From: a virus | Reading direction: 5' to 3' (one strand) | Virus record (IMG/VR): IMGVR_UViG_3300009091_001004 | Span: 1 to 63,815 of that record | DNA: 63,815 bases | In this document: positions 32,701 to 43,069 of the stretch, piece after piece | How positions within the stretch are numbered: position 1 is the stretch's first letter | How the letters are laid out: every line of letters begins with the position of its first letter | Program-made: the position numbers and the translations under genes | The notes under the pieces: generated by a model | Told to the model about the DNA's origin: nothing | Database searches by the model: none | The model's input: the letters and a program-made list of their open reading frames with translations, nothing else

Positions 32701-34869
32701 AGGAATGCTGAAGCAGTAAAACATGCTGCGGAGAATCTGGAGAATACCATAGGCTCTACCCTGGAGATGGATCCGATGGTGAGAAAGCTCATGCAGGACG
32801 GTGGACGCTATATTCAGACAACTGCTGATGAGCTGATTAACTCGCTCCGGATGTACGACCTGCTCGACATGATGAAAGATAATGATACCTGGGGAGAGGA
32901 AAGAGCCACCCTGGAAGAGATGCGTAGTGTGCTGCAGGACATGAAGAAGGGAGAGGAGTCGCGTAGTGGAATCGGTGAGACTAGCGCTCTCGGAGCGAAA
33001 GAATCTCCCCTGAGAAACATCGACCAGGAATCCAATGCGCGTGCCCGCGAGATGCTCAACTTCTTCACTGAATCTACCTACAAAACCCCTGCACAAGAGT
33101 CAGCGCAGCTGGGGTGGCGAGAAGCTAGAGAGCTCAGTGAGCGGAGTCTACGCGTAGAACGCCTATTACAGCGTGTCGAGCGCGCTATACGAGATAACTT
33201 CTACAAGGATCTCTATCACGGCGGGGATACAGCTAAACAGGCCTGGGCGGAAATGCTGAAATACCTAGAAGAGGTGTATGGCAAAAAGGAACTGGAAGCG
33301 TATCTCGAGACCGGGGAAGGAATCACAGGAGAATACGCCGGCGGTGAGGGCCTCGTGAGTGCCGAAAGCGCCGAGTTTGCCCAGAATCTTGATAGCGCGC
33401 TGGCTGAAGTAGAACGAATTTTGAATGACAATAAAGATACTCCTCCGGATGCTCCTGCTCCTGAGGACCTTCCTTTCGAGACTCCTCCGGAAAGAGGTGG
33501 CAGTGGTGGTGGTACAACTACAGCAGAGCGTACGATGACTGCCACCAAGACAGCTACTGAGGTAGAGACCGATGTAGAACGTGCTGCCCGGGAAGCAATG
33601 GAGGAGTATCAACGCTCTCTCGAGGAAGAAAAAGCAGCAGCAGCAGAGGAAAAGGCGGCACAGGAGAAAGAGATACAGCAGGAAGAAAAGCGAAAACAGC
33701 TGGAGGCTGAGAGACAAGCCGCGGAAATAATAGAAGCGATAAGAAAGAAAAATCTTGGGCAGACGGAGAAGGAAAAGAGTAAGCTGAAGAAACCTGTCCG
33801 TGAGTTGCCTCGAGAAAAACCGGAAGAAATCTCCTGGTTCGCTGGCACAAAGCCCGCTCCTTCTCATGTGCCCATGAGAAAGAAAAAGACGCTGGATGCC
33901 TATTCTCCTTACACGATCCCCGAGCCCGCTCCAGAGGATGCCGCTCCGTCACATCCTGTAATCAAGCCTGGGATACGGCCGGTGACTCCTCCGGAATTTC
34001 AACCGATGACTCAACCTGTTGTCCCTCCAGAGCCTATGCCTCTCCCGAAACCGATTCCGGGCACAACGCCAGTGCCGGAACCCAGGCATACTCCTGAGCC
34101 TGAACCAACTCCCGAGCCGGAGATCCAGCCCGTACCGGAGCCGGAACCGAGACCAGAACCGAGACCAGAACCGTATCAGGAGCCGTATCCTGTCCCAGAA
34201 CCAGAGCCATACCCTGAACCTGAACCGGTTCCTGAGCCGGAGCCAGAGCCTGTCCCGCAACCGGAGCCCAATATGCCTCCTTACCCTCCTCCGGTAAATC
34301 CCCCACCATCTCCTCCGGTGAACCCCCCGGCAGAGATCCTGGTACCCCCTCCTCCGTTCCTTCCCCCTCTCATGGGTGGCGGAGAGGGGAGAAGACCTGT
34401 TGTTCCTCCAGGATCATTAGTGTGGGCAATGGGTAGATTGAAGAGGGGTAGGCGAGGCAGATCCACGCAGTGGTGGTATATTCCTGCTCCCTGGGACCAG
34501 GATGATGCTATACCTTTACAGGATCCTCCTGTGGGGGCGAGAGCAATCGACCGGGCTGTCCCTCGCGAAACTTTGCAGATTATTGGAGAGCCCCAGAGTC
34601 CTGTTCCCCACCTGGTGCGGAAAGACCTGGGATTTATTGATATTGAGATTATTGGTGGCAGGACTATCACATTTAAGTCCGGTGGCCTGAAGACCGATGT
34701 TGGGACACGCGACCCGAGTCCGACCCGTGGTATAACAATAGAGGGAGATGGAGCGATCCTGGATAACCTTCCCAGACACGTAGCCAAGAAGCGGGCGGTG
34801 GGCAAGAGGAAGAAAAAGAAGATAAGTGAATGGGACTATATAACGACACTAAAGGGATATAAGTTTTAG
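26701..34869 (+). CDS. Giant helical protein with Pro-rich ends (2722 residues)
   Basis: The largest product. Residues 1-170 are Pro/Ser/Thr-rich and disordered. About 200-830 are mixed helical. Hydrophobic stretches at about 830-915 and 985-1005 ([18 protein letters not shown]) could insert in a membrane; nearby [15 protein letters not shown] resembles large virion proteins of phages. Residues about 1395-1740 hold five copies of a helical repeat (for example [30 protein letters not shown]). Further coiled coils run to about 2330, then a Pro-Glu-rich low-complexity segment (about 2415-2560) and a small basic C-terminal domain. GTG 26701 follows AAGGAG. Candidates are a virion-internal, tape-measure or adhesion scaffold protein; no enzyme motif was seen. 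Confidence 0.72.
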   Translation: MAVIPAPGTQGESYIIVPDAPATSPAPPDVSLSTAYQPSNPYPGSPLPGIGDTPGYPADMSEGYVPPPIPGAPAPTSLTETVKPIVTPSGMTELIDSGGSEPVPIPLPAPLLPSVPVEEPVAVDPFADIKQRYEDAGLIMPPTGPSPVVSEPASATSPVVIGTMPSTGEVLVKDTDGNMYWKPGTAEQITAFDLLMTQYPEGNFTSPVYIPPTGIDTAQPAAGSLAGEDPLRALDNKWGILIVEDSDGQLTFVGTEEQWNQYQQDVQAAELSTVLVYNYRGNVIEMPFRELQGMSDLVGEEQYAKAVELGILPEGKFIPGETPDKWSYVPQWQVEAQNNFEATHTRVGDNQWLPNEALEEIRNSSPEAYNIVTTEGLAAYQSWFDQNYYKLATGEYVKQDYYNNVLNADDREKLNLMGIDRFSQLLALREQQYRTMSASREAINTQEGVNAEINEYEGMQRAITLGRGMYFTEEQQNVIDELAASGYGVPVIGPLPKEGQKGVVISSDGGQYSGFNILDAYQSGFDVAKLTALFGAEIVDRAIAQDSALSNLSSVNYHEVVDGKDLYNINAYLFDNRRNLDSAIATLKTAGFTEDAIRSSTSSVEQYNSDVNQVIMRIDTGLGYNEADSLSATQRSILDGAVRKAGFELTSASGTVWWKTATEEEKQKVAEIVNDTSYQGFMGRESLLKNLWDAIRLGSVDMYYDLKNRLVTMVSTEFREVKEGDLLPQYRRDAEALMAAQGAGIRTTYTAEEAAHDNELSKPILEKYDQIYKNTLQAKENYLIANPDIAPVYGAGFLDSVKSNPGVLADPTLWAETIGQTLPYTLATIGSMVVSQLVTGTPIYGTPFAFGLTWGVEGQGIYDDAIKNGATRAQAESLAELFGTLSAVVETAGDAVFVGALGGMTSKITSSLGRNVADGAIRTAALQTGWSKLTDSAVFELMNQGGQEWLEQVIHNAAIKTVNENREMLENAASAFVGGVVGSLPFTFIPVAVGGLRTAVNVVDKGVKSKMSVEIVAGVTPAEQLNVLNQALKYYADPAQVLAYRHTPIGPDLMLAHELLGAALNEYTHTSLELKQVEKAISDFGMATSGNIIVTDSTGSYSLSAYLKNNPDLANFYEEQLARNAEQPDEAYNTLVNRLQEERKATVTTTGQLGELDQLTAREKGLQGKLEQLKDPLIEASKHVSELLATAARSDTSTAEVRKSIEDQAKDIVRTADSLTTQLVGGRDALEIYKDIQSLNTQIGAMEDQIGKEKIAADPTSLSRVEGYRKLIARLNLDLVTLNAELRQRYIDTGELVIVNGKNLSLEIKSHQSRLIAATDALEGFRKSGKGTDTVSRVGNEQTRALGAVVASEADKLNTVSNLIRMAADVKTAAETALASARNLPDNVEAAVTRGLERVDQAAQALENAIEEAPGITSRKVIQAAAALRHAVWDLIRLLRRLPLIVSSQAIAAGYAIGRYAYAIELFAEGSTQRAVAEVETLLGQLDDALNAAPGKVSKEALAFLTDIRQAAYRAERAVLSPYDAVVNDLIPAVNKLLDDMETAPNAVSRKMLEMIADTRETITRDIRNAGLDAWFGVTNEAISLYQVTRGGILSSISSVQYTVSQRLGLDLPLATIRAYNNLNRSLSHLSRIIETSPNLAGREVLNALQSARRNTRNTAVDIKDAVDRIALDIHDAVRKARGAITSASTRVSVEAIAAYNNLNRALDRLEQAIGSGASMASLQVLNAMADVRAAVDQLNKVVSSIPLKTLRMYTHAETSISSSVDNLENQISRLVDMAESEELTWGPFFAAVSSARQAATGLATRLGDSVRGMPSRLRGDILYAQETNLAFRTLTDMQKEITRIDEIVSRETVSKATLRKALENTVKLDRNARLVPGLYDQVSEFLTALRAQLQGKIDSFPIDEAKLERKRQGFMRDMVEDLRENSRRVKDFDIEKSELDLGNIFDKLSRNIDYLSSLILGNKNVEAEFKNNLKDLGLSDRTVDNVANAVKEVSKAVEARNAEAVKHAAENLENTIGSTLEMDPMVRKLMQDGGRYIQTTADELINSLRMYDLLDMMKDNDTWGEERATLEEMRSVLQDMKKGEESRSGIGETSALGAKESPLRNIDQESNARAREMLNFFTESTYKTPAQESAQLGWREARELSERSLRVERLLQRVERAIRDNFYKDLYHGGDTAKQAWAEMLKYLEEVYGKKELEAYLETGEGITGEYAGGEGLVSAESAEFAQNLDSALAEVERILNDNKDTPPDAPAPEDLPFETPPERGGSGGGTTTAERTMTATKTATEVETDVERAAREAMEEYQRSLEEEKAAAAEEKAAQEKEIQQEEKRKQLEAERQAAEIIEAIRKKNLGQTEKEKSKLKKPVRELPREKPEEISWFAGTKPAPSHVPMRKKKTLDAYSPYTIPEPAPEDAAPSHPVIKPGIRPVTPPEFQPMTQPVVPPEPMPLPKPIPGTTPVPEPRHTPEPEPTPEPEIQPVPEPEPRPEPRPEPYQEPYPVPEPEPYPEPEPVPEPEPEPVPQPEPNMPPYPPPVNPPPSPPVNPPAEILVPPPPFLPPLMGGGEGRRPVVPPGSLVWAMGRLKRGRRGRSTQWWYIPAPWDQDDAIPLQDPPVGARAIDRAVPRETLQIIGEPQSPVPHLVRKDLGFIDIEIIGGRTITFKSGGLKTDVGTRDPSPTRGITIEGDGAILDNLPRHVAKKRAVGKRKKKKISEWDYITTLKGYKF

Positions 34870-34896
34870 CCAAGTGCGTAAGCGAGGAGGAATAAT

Positions 34897-35355
34897 ATGG
34901 CATATGAACAGGAACCAGCAGAGGACATCATAACAGACGAAAGTGCGGAGGCATACGAGCCAGGAGAGCAAGCCTACATCCCACCCAGGGCACCCGTCTT
35001 CCCCGCAATATCTCCAATAGCGACCCATCAGGCAGGAGCGGTTGCTGGAGGAATGTTATCGGGAATCAGTAACAGGATGGGCCTATCTCCTACCCGGGAA
35101 GCTAACGGGGATGACCTCAGCGATCTCTTCGAGGGAGTCGATGACGAAGATCTTGATGTCAATATCGATGATCTTGTTGATGTCGATGAGGAAGACATCT
35201 TCGGAGAAGGCGGAGAAGACATGTCTGACCTGATAGACGTCTCTTTCGAAGATATTATGGGAGAGCCCCCGAAGCCGCGGATGCAGAGAGTATCTCGCCG
35301 CAACCAGCTGCTGCACCAGTACTCTCCGGGCGGCATGACCGGCGTAGAGATGTAA
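34897..35355 (+). CDS. Acidic protein
   Basis: A 152-residue very acidic protein (DLDVNIDDLVDVDEEDIFGE) with a short basic C-terminus. It might be a DNA mimic, chaperone or scaffold. GAGGAGG precedes the ATG. No family recognised. Confidence 0.66.
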   Translation: MAYEQEPAEDIITDESAEAYEPGEQAYIPPRAPVFPAISPIATHQAGAVAGGMLSGISNRMGLSPTREANGDDLSDLFEGVDDEDLDVNIDDLVDVDEEDIFGEGGEDMSDLIDVSFEDIMGEPPKPRMQRVSRRNQLLHQYSPGGMTGVEM

Positions 35356-35371
35356 TCGAGGAGGGGCGAAG

Positions 35372-35710
35372 ATGAGGGTCTCATTCCAGGCTATCATAAA
35401 AAGGATAGTAGATAGAGCAGCTGAGCTTCCGGCAATGGTGGCCATGTTGCTACTGTGTCTTGGTATTCTGCTGAATAAGATAGTCATCCGGGTTAACGGA
35501 GGAATGCCTGTTGCGGGAATAACTCCAGGACAGGCATACGGACGCTGGATTGTCTTGACGGAGAGCACGCGTCTTAGAGTGCTTGCCGATATCCTGCCGG
35601 GACACTTTTCCATCGGGGATATACTGATACTCGGTGCCGCGACTGCACTTGCTATCCTGTTTATTACCAGCTGTAGACAGGCGATGATTCTGTTGAAAAC
35701 TGCAAGATAA
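35372..35710 (+). CDS. Two-TM membrane protein
   Basis: A 112-residue protein with TM helices at about 20-39 and 84-104 and a loop of about 45 residues likely outside the membrane. GAGGAGGGG precedes ATG 35372. It opens a run of envelope protein genes. Confidence 0.66.
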   Translation: MRVSFQAIIKRIVDRAAELPAMVAMLLLCLGILLNKIVIRVNGGMPVAGITPGQAYGRWIVLTESTRLRVLADILPGHFSIGDILILGAATALAILFITSCRQAMILLKTAR

Positions 35711-35724
35711 GGTGGCTGTAATAT

Positions 35725-38700
35725 ATGAAAATATTCCGGGCAATCTGGTCTATAAAAATACTCAGGGTGGTCTTGTCTGTTATTTTTTCTCTAATCCTGG
35801 CAGCCGGTATACTTACTACATTCCCGGAACCGGGTCCTGCTTATGCTGATGCAGTAGACCTATACTGGATAGGAGGTACTGGTAACTGGTCTGATACTGG
35901 TAACTGGTCTACTTCCTCTGGTGGTGGAGGAGGCCATGCTGTTCCTACCTTAACCAATAACGTCTTCTTTGATGCTAACTCAGTAACAGAAGTAGGACAG
36001 ACGATAACTCTTAACTCGGCTTCGATGAGCTGCGCTAATATGGACATGTCGGCGCTCGGTGCCTGGGGAGTAACTTTTGCAGATAGCGTAGCTACTAATA
36101 TTTTGTATGTCTATGGCTCCTTTACGGGTCCTTCTAACGCAATAACGCAGAACTTCGATGGGGATATTTACTTGAAGTCTACTGCTGTCGGTAAGACTGT
36201 CACCTGGGGAACTTTTGATCCCGGACAGGATGTCTACTTCGATGGGGTGGGTGGAGAGTGGACTTTAGCTGATGCTATGGTTCTGGATGGTTCAGGCTGT
36301 GACGTGCATCTGGTGAACGGCACTCTGGACACAGCGGACCAGACTGTTACTATCCCGGACGACTTCAGTATAGAAGGTGCGGGGACAAAAGTGCTGTCTC
36401 TGGGAGCATCGGTAGTAGACTGTCAGACCTTTGCAATCACGGCTACGGTTGTTGATCTTACGCTGAATGGGGAGACGTCCCACATAAATATTACGGACGG
36501 GTGCTTTGCGAATGACTCCGCTATTCCTGTTACTATATACGATCTACACTTCCCCAGTCCTACTTCTACAACAGTAGGTCTCTATGCTACTACAGGATCC
36601 ACTACTACTCATGCCCACGACGTAACTGCTGATGATACTACTGGTGCTAACTATGACCTTCGCTTGGATGGCCTCCACTGTAATGATTTATCTATAGGGT
36701 ATAGTTCTACCCGTAGAGACTTTTCTGTCATTCTCTACGACAACGTAGAAGTGGATGGAACTTTCACTGTAGCAGGATACTCAGACCATATTCGCTGCAT
36801 GGTGGAATCTAGTACCGCTGCAGCAAGAACTATAACGGCAGCGATTGTCTCTTCCACTTATACTGATTACTACTATATTACCGGTGCTGGAGCAGGAAGC
36901 TGGGATCTCTCTGGAGGAGACGCAATAGATTTCCGGGGGAATACAGGAATCACTTTCCATACTGGAGATGTAGACGAATACTACTGGTACCAGGATTCAG
37001 GAAACTGGACTACTAGCTGGCAGTGGTCTAACACGACCGGAGGGCATGATAATGCCGGTTGCATGAGGCTTCCGGAACCTACTACTGACGACAATGTGCA
37101 TTTTGATGCTAATAGTTTCTCCAGCGCAGGAGAAATTGTCACGGTAACTGAAGACGATAATGTCTACTGTAACGATATGGATTGGACGGGGGCCACTAAC
37201 TCTCCCAGGTTTCAAATGTCTGGTATGGACGCAGGTACGGGTGTTCATGCTTACGGAGATGTCACCTATATTCAGACTATGACCAGCTACGGAGCTGCCG
37301 TCAGCTTCGTGGGAACAGGAACCCAGTTATTCACTCCTAATAATGTTTACTCTCCTAACAGGTCCCAGATTTACATAGACGGTGCTGTGGGAGTAACCTG
37401 GATGAGTGACATGGATAGTGCTCTAGCAGGAGGCGATGCCTGGTACATCACTCATCTGTCTGGAGATCTCAATACTAATGGATATAACCTGGTAATGCAT
37501 TGGCCTAATCAGGATGGTCTTTGTGACTTTACATCATCGGGAGCTCTTTCCAGGACTATAACTCTGGGAGATTCTAATATAGAAGCGTATAGTTGGGTTG
37601 TCTCCGGCTCCAACGTCACCCTGGATGCTGGAATATCCACTATCACTCTGGATGGACCAGTTGATGATTTTGCTGGTTTAGGGTTGACCTACTACAACGT
37701 GGTGTTTACTGCCGGGGCCAATGGCATAACGGGAGCTAACACCTTTGAAGACTTGACGATAGTGGGAGCCGGCACCTATACAGCTTATTGTGACTTTGCG
37801 GCGGACCAGACAGTGAATGATGACCTCACCATTACAGGCAGTTCCCAGATATACAAATTACTGGTTTGTTCGACTGCTACTGATACTCCAAGAACTCTGA
37901 CCTGCAATGGGACTCTGGCAGTACAGGACGCCAATTTTATGGATATCACTGGAGCAGGGTCCTGTGGTTGGAACATAGTATCTTCCCGAGTAGGGAATGT
38001 AGAGGGGAGCAACTCAGAAATCATCTTTCCTTCTCCTAAAGCTTACTACTGGTACGCTGATTCAGGAAGCTGGTCTGATTCCAGCAAGTGGTACACGGAA
38101 AGTCAGGGGGGAGGCACGTCTGGAGTTATTCCCCTCTTTCAGGATGTGGCGATTTTTGATGCTTATTCCTTCTCCATGCCCACCCGTGTTATCACTATAG
38201 ACCAGACCAGGATAGGAAACCTCCGGGCACTAGAGGCAGTCAACTCCCCTACATGGACCGAGAATGAGACTTACGACTATCTTATTATCTACGGGGACAT
38301 AAACTTACCTCCTGATGGAGGTACCTGGGACGTTCTGGTTACCCAGTTTCAGGGTAGAGATGGAACAAACCTGGATACCGGGAACGATATAGACCATGAT
38401 GGGGTAGATTTTACTGGAAGCGTCTTCGTGGATACCCGAGCTGCGTCTCTTACTCTGCAGAGCAACCTGACTGTCTCCGGATATATTCACCTGCAGGGTG
38501 GATTGCTGGACTTCTACAACCATAACGTTACTGCTTCCCGGTTTGACAGCCAGAGTGTAACGACCTATACCCGGTCGCTGAACCTGGGATCAGGCTCCTT
38601 TACTTTGAATAGTACTGTAATAGGTACTTCAGAAGACAAGTGGACTGTGTCTGCTACGAATTTTACCTTACTGGCGAACACATCTACTATTGTCCTTACT

Positions 38701-40680
38701 AACTCCGGGACTAATGAGCAGGACTTTGTCTCTGCAGGGCTGACTAACTACTACAACATTACAGTTACGGGCATAGGGAACTACAGAATGGACTTTGATT
38801 CTCTTACCTGTAATATGTTGCTTATTGACCGGAGTTCGGCAAGTAAGACTATAGGAGGCAACGGGGGAGACGATACTATAACGGCCAATGCGTTCTCTAT
38901 ACCTCTCGCAGGAACCACTACTGTTCAAATAGGAAACACCGGTGCCGCAGAAATGGACTGCGTCCTATCCGGAGCAGGGAAGGTAGTTACCGATTACCTT
39001 GTTGTGAACGGGTCTGATGCTACACCCAATACTCTTACTTTTTACGCAGGATCTCATTCTACTGATACTCTTAGCACCGGATGGATATTCGAAGACTATA
39101 CTCTTCCTCTGGTGTCTACCTTACCCGTTACAGATCTAAATAAGCGTTCTGTTACTCTTAACGGCAGTGTTGACTGGGTAGGTTCAGAGGCTACAGTATA
39201 TTGTTACTTCGAATATGGGTATGACACAGGCTACGGGACAGAGACTGCCGTCCAGTCTTTTAATGCGGAGGACACTTTCTCCCAGTTCGTATCTAATATG
39301 ACCACAGGAGAGACCTACCATTACCGCGCTGTTCTTTATTACGGAGCAGCACCATATACTTATCTCGAAGGAGATGATATAGCCTTTACTATGCACGCTG
39401 AGCCTGTGGGAGTGCCCACTGTTCTCACCGTAGGGTCATCCAGTGTAAGCGGTGTCTCTGCTGATCTTCTGGGGAACCTGACCAGCCTGGGATACTACTC
39501 TACTGTGTACTTATCATTTGAATACGGTACCGACACCAACTACGGGTCTCAGACGACCGAAATACTCACCTCCGCCACTGGAGCCTATGTGACGAACATT
39601 GCGGGGCTAACTCCAGGGTATACTTATCACTTCAGGGCCCTGGTGCGTTACGCTGGTGTGCTATATAACGAGGGCTCGGATAAAGAATTTCTGTCTGAGT
39701 TGTCGGTGCTCCCCATAGTAGTCACCCTTCCGGCGACAGATATTACAGAGGCGACTGCTTCCCTGGCGGGATCGGTGAACACTATGGGTAATGCCATAGT
39801 TCTATTCGTCAGCTTCGAGTATGATATCGATTCGGGTGCACCCTATGGGAGCTCAACTCCGGAGGTGACTGTGAATAATCCCGCAGCGCTCTCACAACCG
39901 CTGGTGGGACTGGGAACGGGAACGACCTATTACTACCGTATCCGGGCACGGTACACTGCCTCCGATTATGTCTATGGGAGTGAGATAAACTTTACGACTT
40001 CTCCTGTCGCTGTTCCAGTAGTAACTACCATGGCAGCTACAGGGATCACGGCTACGTCTGCTGTGCTGCAGGGTGCTCTCGATATCGGAGTGTACACTAC
40101 CGCATACGTGCGCTTTGATTACGGAGTGAATACATCGTATGGTTATACTACGGCCTGGCAGACATTCTCTTCCAATGCTTTCTTTACTGCAGGTACAGGT
40201 ACTCTGGTACCGGGCACAGCGTACCATTTCCGGGCGGAGTGCATGTATGGAGCAGCAGTTTACACGGTCGGATCAGACCTCTCCTTTACCGCAAGCTCTG
40301 TCTCCGGGAGTGATATCGACCAGAGCCAGGACCGGGACCGGGACGTTCTCGATGATGTGGAAACCAGTGACTGGTTCAAAGATCCTGCTATAAGTGGAGC
40401 TCTCAGTACGAATCCTCTCCGTCCCCTGGTGACCATGGTATCGGACAGCACAACACTGAACGAGATACAGGTCTGGCGGCTTTACGCCCTGGCCTTGATA
40501 CTGTTTCTCACCGTACTGTGCGCCGTGAGAATCCCTAATCACCTGCTCCTCGCCGGGGTAGCTGCTGCTGGATCAATCGGACTAGCAGTATACTGGACCA
40601 TCTTCCCGATGTGGGCCCTGGTGTTCGTTCTCGGGGCGATACTTGGCGGGATCGTAGCAGAAAGGACAGGACAACTATGA
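35725..40680 (+). CDS. Giant repeat surface protein with C-terminal membrane anchor (1651 residues)
   Basis: A signal segment (about 10-37, ending AYA-D) is followed by three copies of a Trp-rich beta module (starts near residues 46, 419 and 774) with the pattern YW-x3-GNWSD...NW and DxVxFDANSF. Each copy leads into a long beta-rich stretch, probably a beta-helix or jellyroll. From about 1125 to 1530 there are four fibronectin-like domains (for example SVTLNGSVDWVGSEATVYCY, FEYGTDTNYGSQTTE, TYHYRA). An Asp/Arg-rich linker follows, then two or three TM helices at the C-terminus (about 1583-1651). An adhesin, spike or fibre anchored in a host or virion membrane is likely. The next gene starts by ATGA overlap. 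Confidence 0.75.
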   Translation: MKIFRAIWSIKILRVVLSVIFSLILAAGILTTFPEPGPAYADAVDLYWIGGTGNWSDTGNWSTSSGGGGGHAVPTLTNNVFFDANSVTEVGQTITLNSASMSCANMDMSALGAWGVTFADSVATNILYVYGSFTGPSNAITQNFDGDIYLKSTAVGKTVTWGTFDPGQDVYFDGVGGEWTLADAMVLDGSGCDVHLVNGTLDTADQTVTIPDDFSIEGAGTKVLSLGASVVDCQTFAITATVVDLTLNGETSHINITDGCFANDSAIPVTIYDLHFPSPTSTTVGLYATTGSTTTHAHDVTADDTTGANYDLRLDGLHCNDLSIGYSSTRRDFSVILYDNVEVDGTFTVAGYSDHIRCMVESSTAAARTITAAIVSSTYTDYYYITGAGAGSWDLSGGDAIDFRGNTGITFHTGDVDEYYWYQDSGNWTTSWQWSNTTGGHDNAGCMRLPEPTTDDNVHFDANSFSSAGEIVTVTEDDNVYCNDMDWTGATNSPRFQMSGMDAGTGVHAYGDVTYIQTMTSYGAAVSFVGTGTQLFTPNNVYSPNRSQIYIDGAVGVTWMSDMDSALAGGDAWYITHLSGDLNTNGYNLVMHWPNQDGLCDFTSSGALSRTITLGDSNIEAYSWVVSGSNVTLDAGISTITLDGPVDDFAGLGLTYYNVVFTAGANGITGANTFEDLTIVGAGTYTAYCDFAADQTVNDDLTITGSSQIYKLLVCSTATDTPRTLTCNGTLAVQDANFMDITGAGSCGWNIVSSRVGNVEGSNSEIIFPSPKAYYWYADSGSWSDSSKWYTESQGGGTSGVIPLFQDVAIFDAYSFSMPTRVITIDQTRIGNLRALEAVNSPTWTENETYDYLIIYGDINLPPDGGTWDVLVTQFQGRDGTNLDTGNDIDHDGVDFTGSVFVDTRAASLTLQSNLTVSGYIHLQGGLLDFYNHNVTASRFDSQSVTTYTRSLNLGSGSFTLNSTVIGTSEDKWTVSATNFTLLANTSTIVLTNSGTNEQDFVSAGLTNYYNITVTGIGNYRMDFDSLTCNMLLIDRSSASKTIGGNGGDDTITANAFSIPLAGTTTVQIGNTGAAEMDCVLSGAGKVVTDYLVVNGSDATPNTLTFYAGSHSTDTLSTGWIFEDYTLPLVSTLPVTDLNKRSVTLNGSVDWVGSEATVYCYFEYGYDTGYGTETAVQSFNAEDTFSQFVSNMTTGETYHYRAVLYYGAAPYTYLEGDDIAFTMHAEPVGVPTVLTVGSSSVSGVSADLLGNLTSLGYYSTVYLSFEYGTDTNYGSQTTEILTSATGAYVTNIAGLTPGYTYHFRALVRYAGVLYNEGSDKEFLSELSVLPIVVTLPATDITEATASLAGSVNTMGNAIVLFVSFEYDIDSGAPYGSSTPEVTVNNPAALSQPLVGLGTGTTYYYRIRARYTASDYVYGSEINFTTSPVAVPVVTTMAATGITATSAVLQGALDIGVYTTAYVRFDYGVNTSYGYTTAWQTFSSNAFFTAGTGTLVPGTAYHFRAECMYGAAVYTVGSDLSFTASSVSGSDIDQSQDRDRDVLDDVETSDWFKDPAISGALSTNPLRPLVTMVSDSTTLNEIQVWRLYALALILFLTVLCAVRIPNHLLLAGVAAAGSIGLAVYWTIFPMWALVFVLGAILGGIVAERTGQL

Positions 40681-41942
40681 AAAAACTACGCTTCTTGCGT
40701 ATTACTGCAGCAATAAGTCTTATTATGGTTCTGCTGGTCGTAATCCATCCTCTCCCGGCATACGCTATCGCTAACCCGGACAGTGCAACCACTATTGGAA
40801 CCGTAGAACTGTATGAAGACCTGCTGGAGACCGGAGATCTTGGTGTACTCTTCGACTTCGAGACTTTCTATGCGACACTGCCCACAGAGACAGTAACCGA
40901 GGCATATGTTGCTGCCTTTAATGACACTGACGGGGTAACCCATCTTAAGACCACAGTACCCTATACTCTGCTGAATAAGGGTTATGGTGTAGGGATGGCC
41001 TGGCTCTATTTCAGTGCTGCCGAAGTTACTGCTGGTAGTATTGACGTCGCGGATATTGCTCTTTACCGGGTAGAAGTGTACGGTAATGCGGCCCTGGGAT
41101 GGATTCCCGGGCCAGCTCCCAGCACAGTAGATACGATCGATACCTGGAACACTACGGGGGACTCCCATGTGCTTCTTTCTGTTGACGTAATGACGTATGC
41201 AGATACTCTGGAAGCGGAATGGGAGCTGCATATGGTTAAGGAAACCCCGATAGGAGACAGGCTTACCACGTACGGGGAAACGTATTTCGAGAATGTTATG
41301 AGCGGTGCACGAACTCTGGCTACTGCTGCTTTTTACACGGATGAGTCCGGACCGATACAGGAAGATGAAATAGACAAGGAAATGAGTTTCGGGGCCACTA
41401 TGACAGATGGCACCGGGACCTGTACTGGCTCCCCGATCACTCTCACTTCGGGAGCAAACACGGTAACCGTGACCGTGGCCGGGACGTTCTTGATCGAGCT
41501 CGATTACGGCACTGTGGGAACAGCAGCAAGCGGCACAGGAACCGTGAATGGATCCCCGGTAACTTTACGGGAGGGAGTGAACACAATCACGGTACCGGGA
41601 GGCGGAACAGGAGATATTACGGTTACGGTCCAGCTGCAGAATACGCAGACCAGGATAACGGATACAGTTACCGGGACCGGATTTGACCTGACGGCTCTAG
41701 CTACTCTGTTCGGTATGTCCCGTCTCGCTTTCTCCGGATTCGTCTGGTTGCTGATCTCCATTATAATCTGTGCTGCCAGCTACGACCGGGCGGGAGGAAA
41801 GACCACACTCCTGGTTTTCGATATCTGCATCATTGGGGGAACACTGCTGGGGATGGTCCCGATGCTGGCAGCAGTATTGTTATTTATCGGGTTCGGATTC
41901 TTCTCCGCATATGTGTTCTTCTTTAGAGGTGCGAATGCGTAG
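40677..41942 (+). CDS. Secreted protein with C-terminal TM cluster
   Basis: A 421-residue protein. Signal peptide 1-26 (ending AYA), an extracytoplasmic domain (about 27-335) with Gly/Thr-rich beta repeats (GTGTVNGSPVTLREGVNTI), and three hydrophobic helices at about 340-421. The same plan (exported domain and C-terminal membrane anchors) occurs in the preceding and following gene, so the three may form one complex. Confidence 0.7.
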   Translation: MKKLRFLRITAAISLIMVLLVVIHPLPAYAIANPDSATTIGTVELYEDLLETGDLGVLFDFETFYATLPTETVTEAYVAAFNDTDGVTHLKTTVPYTLLNKGYGVGMAWLYFSAAEVTAGSIDVADIALYRVEVYGNAALGWIPGPAPSTVDTIDTWNTTGDSHVLLSVDVMTYADTLEAEWELHMVKETPIGDRLTTYGETYFENVMSGARTLATAAFYTDESGPIQEDEIDKEMSFGATMTDGTGTCTGSPITLTSGANTVTVTVAGTFLIELDYGTVGTAASGTGTVNGSPVTLREGVNTITVPGGGTGDITVTVQLQNTQTRITDTVTGTGFDLTALATLFGMSRLAFSGFVWLLISIIICAASYDRAGGKTTLLVFDICIIGGTLLGMVPMLAAVLLFIGFGFFSAYVFFFRGANA

Positions 41943-41956
41943 AAAGGTCAGGTTGT

Positions 41957-42508
41957 ATGGGTAAACTGTTTATGTTCATTGCCACCTGCTGGGTGATCGT
42001 AGGACTTGCCGGAGGGGTCGTTGAAGGGAATATCTCCTATGCGACAACAGTGCTTACGGAGAATATTGACAAGGACGATACCTCGCTTCCTGTACGCAGC
42101 ACCAATGGGTTTGCTGAAGACGGTATCGTTGTTATCGGAACAGAGCGTATTGCTTACTCGGATACCAGTGCCACGTCTTTTGACGGATCTATCACGCAAC
42201 CCATGGTCCGCGGCGCACAGAATACCACTGCCCAGGCTCATCTGACGGGAGACCGGGTACGGACTCTGGAATCCGGTATGATGAACCAATCAGCGCAGTA
42301 CAATATCACGGTAATACAGGATACTTCAGGCCCCCAGGCTTTTGTTACTATCCCTCTTGCCGGGCTCCGTCTTATCGGAAGCTACCTTAAGCCGCCCATG
42401 CAGTTCCTGGGGACAGACCTGCAGATACTGGTTTACTTCTGGTGGGCCTTGCTTGCAGGAACAGTTATCGCCATCGGTCTTTATCTTGCTGGGTCCCGGA
42501 GAATATAA
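41957..42508 (+). CDS. Membrane-anchored exported protein with phage fibre-like domain
   Basis: A 183-residue protein. Signal or TM at about 4-24, then a domain with TSLPVRSTNGFAEDGIVVIG, ERIAYSDTSATSF and VRGAQNTTAQAHLTGD, which resembles a small domain in phage tail fibre and baseplate proteins (a GTT-A-H motif after a DEIISYT-like strand). A TM helix lies at about 155-177. AAAGGTCAGG is the ribosome site. Confidence 0.7.
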   Translation: MGKLFMFIATCWVIVGLAGGVVEGNISYATTVLTENIDKDDTSLPVRSTNGFAEDGIVVIGTERIAYSDTSATSFDGSITQPMVRGAQNTTAQAHLTGDRVRTLESGMMNQSAQYNITVIQDTSGPQAFVTIPLAGLRLIGSYLKPPMQFLGTDLQILVYFWWALLAGTVIAIGLYLAGSRRI

Positions 42509-42555
42509 CCGTGAGTTACAGATTATAAAAGCGAAGCGAAAGGGGAGGTGCCACA

Positions 42556-42891
42556 TTGAGCATACTCAGAGAATTCTCCAGGAGAGTTAAAAAGTACCAC
42601 GCAGAATCCAATAAGCGAGCTAAAAGGAGGCTTGCTCGAGCTCGGACGCAGAGTGCCCGCGAGAGAGAACAGTCCCAGATAGAGAAAAATAGGCTGGCTG
42701 ACAGGATAGCTATCGCGGAAGCCAGGACAGCATTAGCTAAAGCGGAGTCAGCACGAAAGAGAGCTGAGCTGGAGGTAAAATCAATAGGCAGAGGAACAGG
42801 AACCAATCTATTTAGCAGCCTGAGTGACCTGTTCACCCCTTCTGCTCCGAAGAGAAGAGTACATCGTAGTAAAAAGCGGATAGCAGCTTAG
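42556..42891 (+). CDS. Basic coiled-coil protein
   Basis: A 111-residue protein. A very basic helical stretch (RRVKKYHAESNKRAKRRLA) leads to a coiled coil with RADRIAIAEA-like heptads, and a basic end (RRVHRSKKRIAA). TTG 42556 is the start, behind GGGGAGG. It could bind DNA or be an internal virion protein. The 104 bp between it and the next promoter hold only small inverted repeats, no gene. Confidence 0.65.
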   Translation: MSILREFSRRVKKYHAESNKRAKRRLARARTQSAREREQSQIEKNRLADRIAIAEARTALAKAESARKRAELEVKSIGRGTGTNLFSSLSDLFTPSAPKRRVHRSKKRIAA

Positions 42892-42995
42892 TACTAAGTA
42901 GTACGGTAGTTTCTCGGTAAGTGAAATGAATACCTACTATTGTACATACATAGACATACTATACGGAGTATATGGGGAGATGCGTAGGTAGACCC

Positions 42996-43024
42996 TTGAC
43001 ACATTAGTACGTATGTGCTATATT
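42996..43024 (+). promoter_or_regulatory. Sigma70 promoter, extended -10
   Basis: TTGACA 42996-43001, 17-bp spacer, TATATT 43019-43024 with TGc before it. It drives the intron-containing membrane protein gene, probably as a single-gene unit. Confidence 0.88.
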
Positions 43025-43069
43025 CGGAAACAAGAGGGCTGTCTGCCCCATAAAGGTAGGTGAGTGCAG

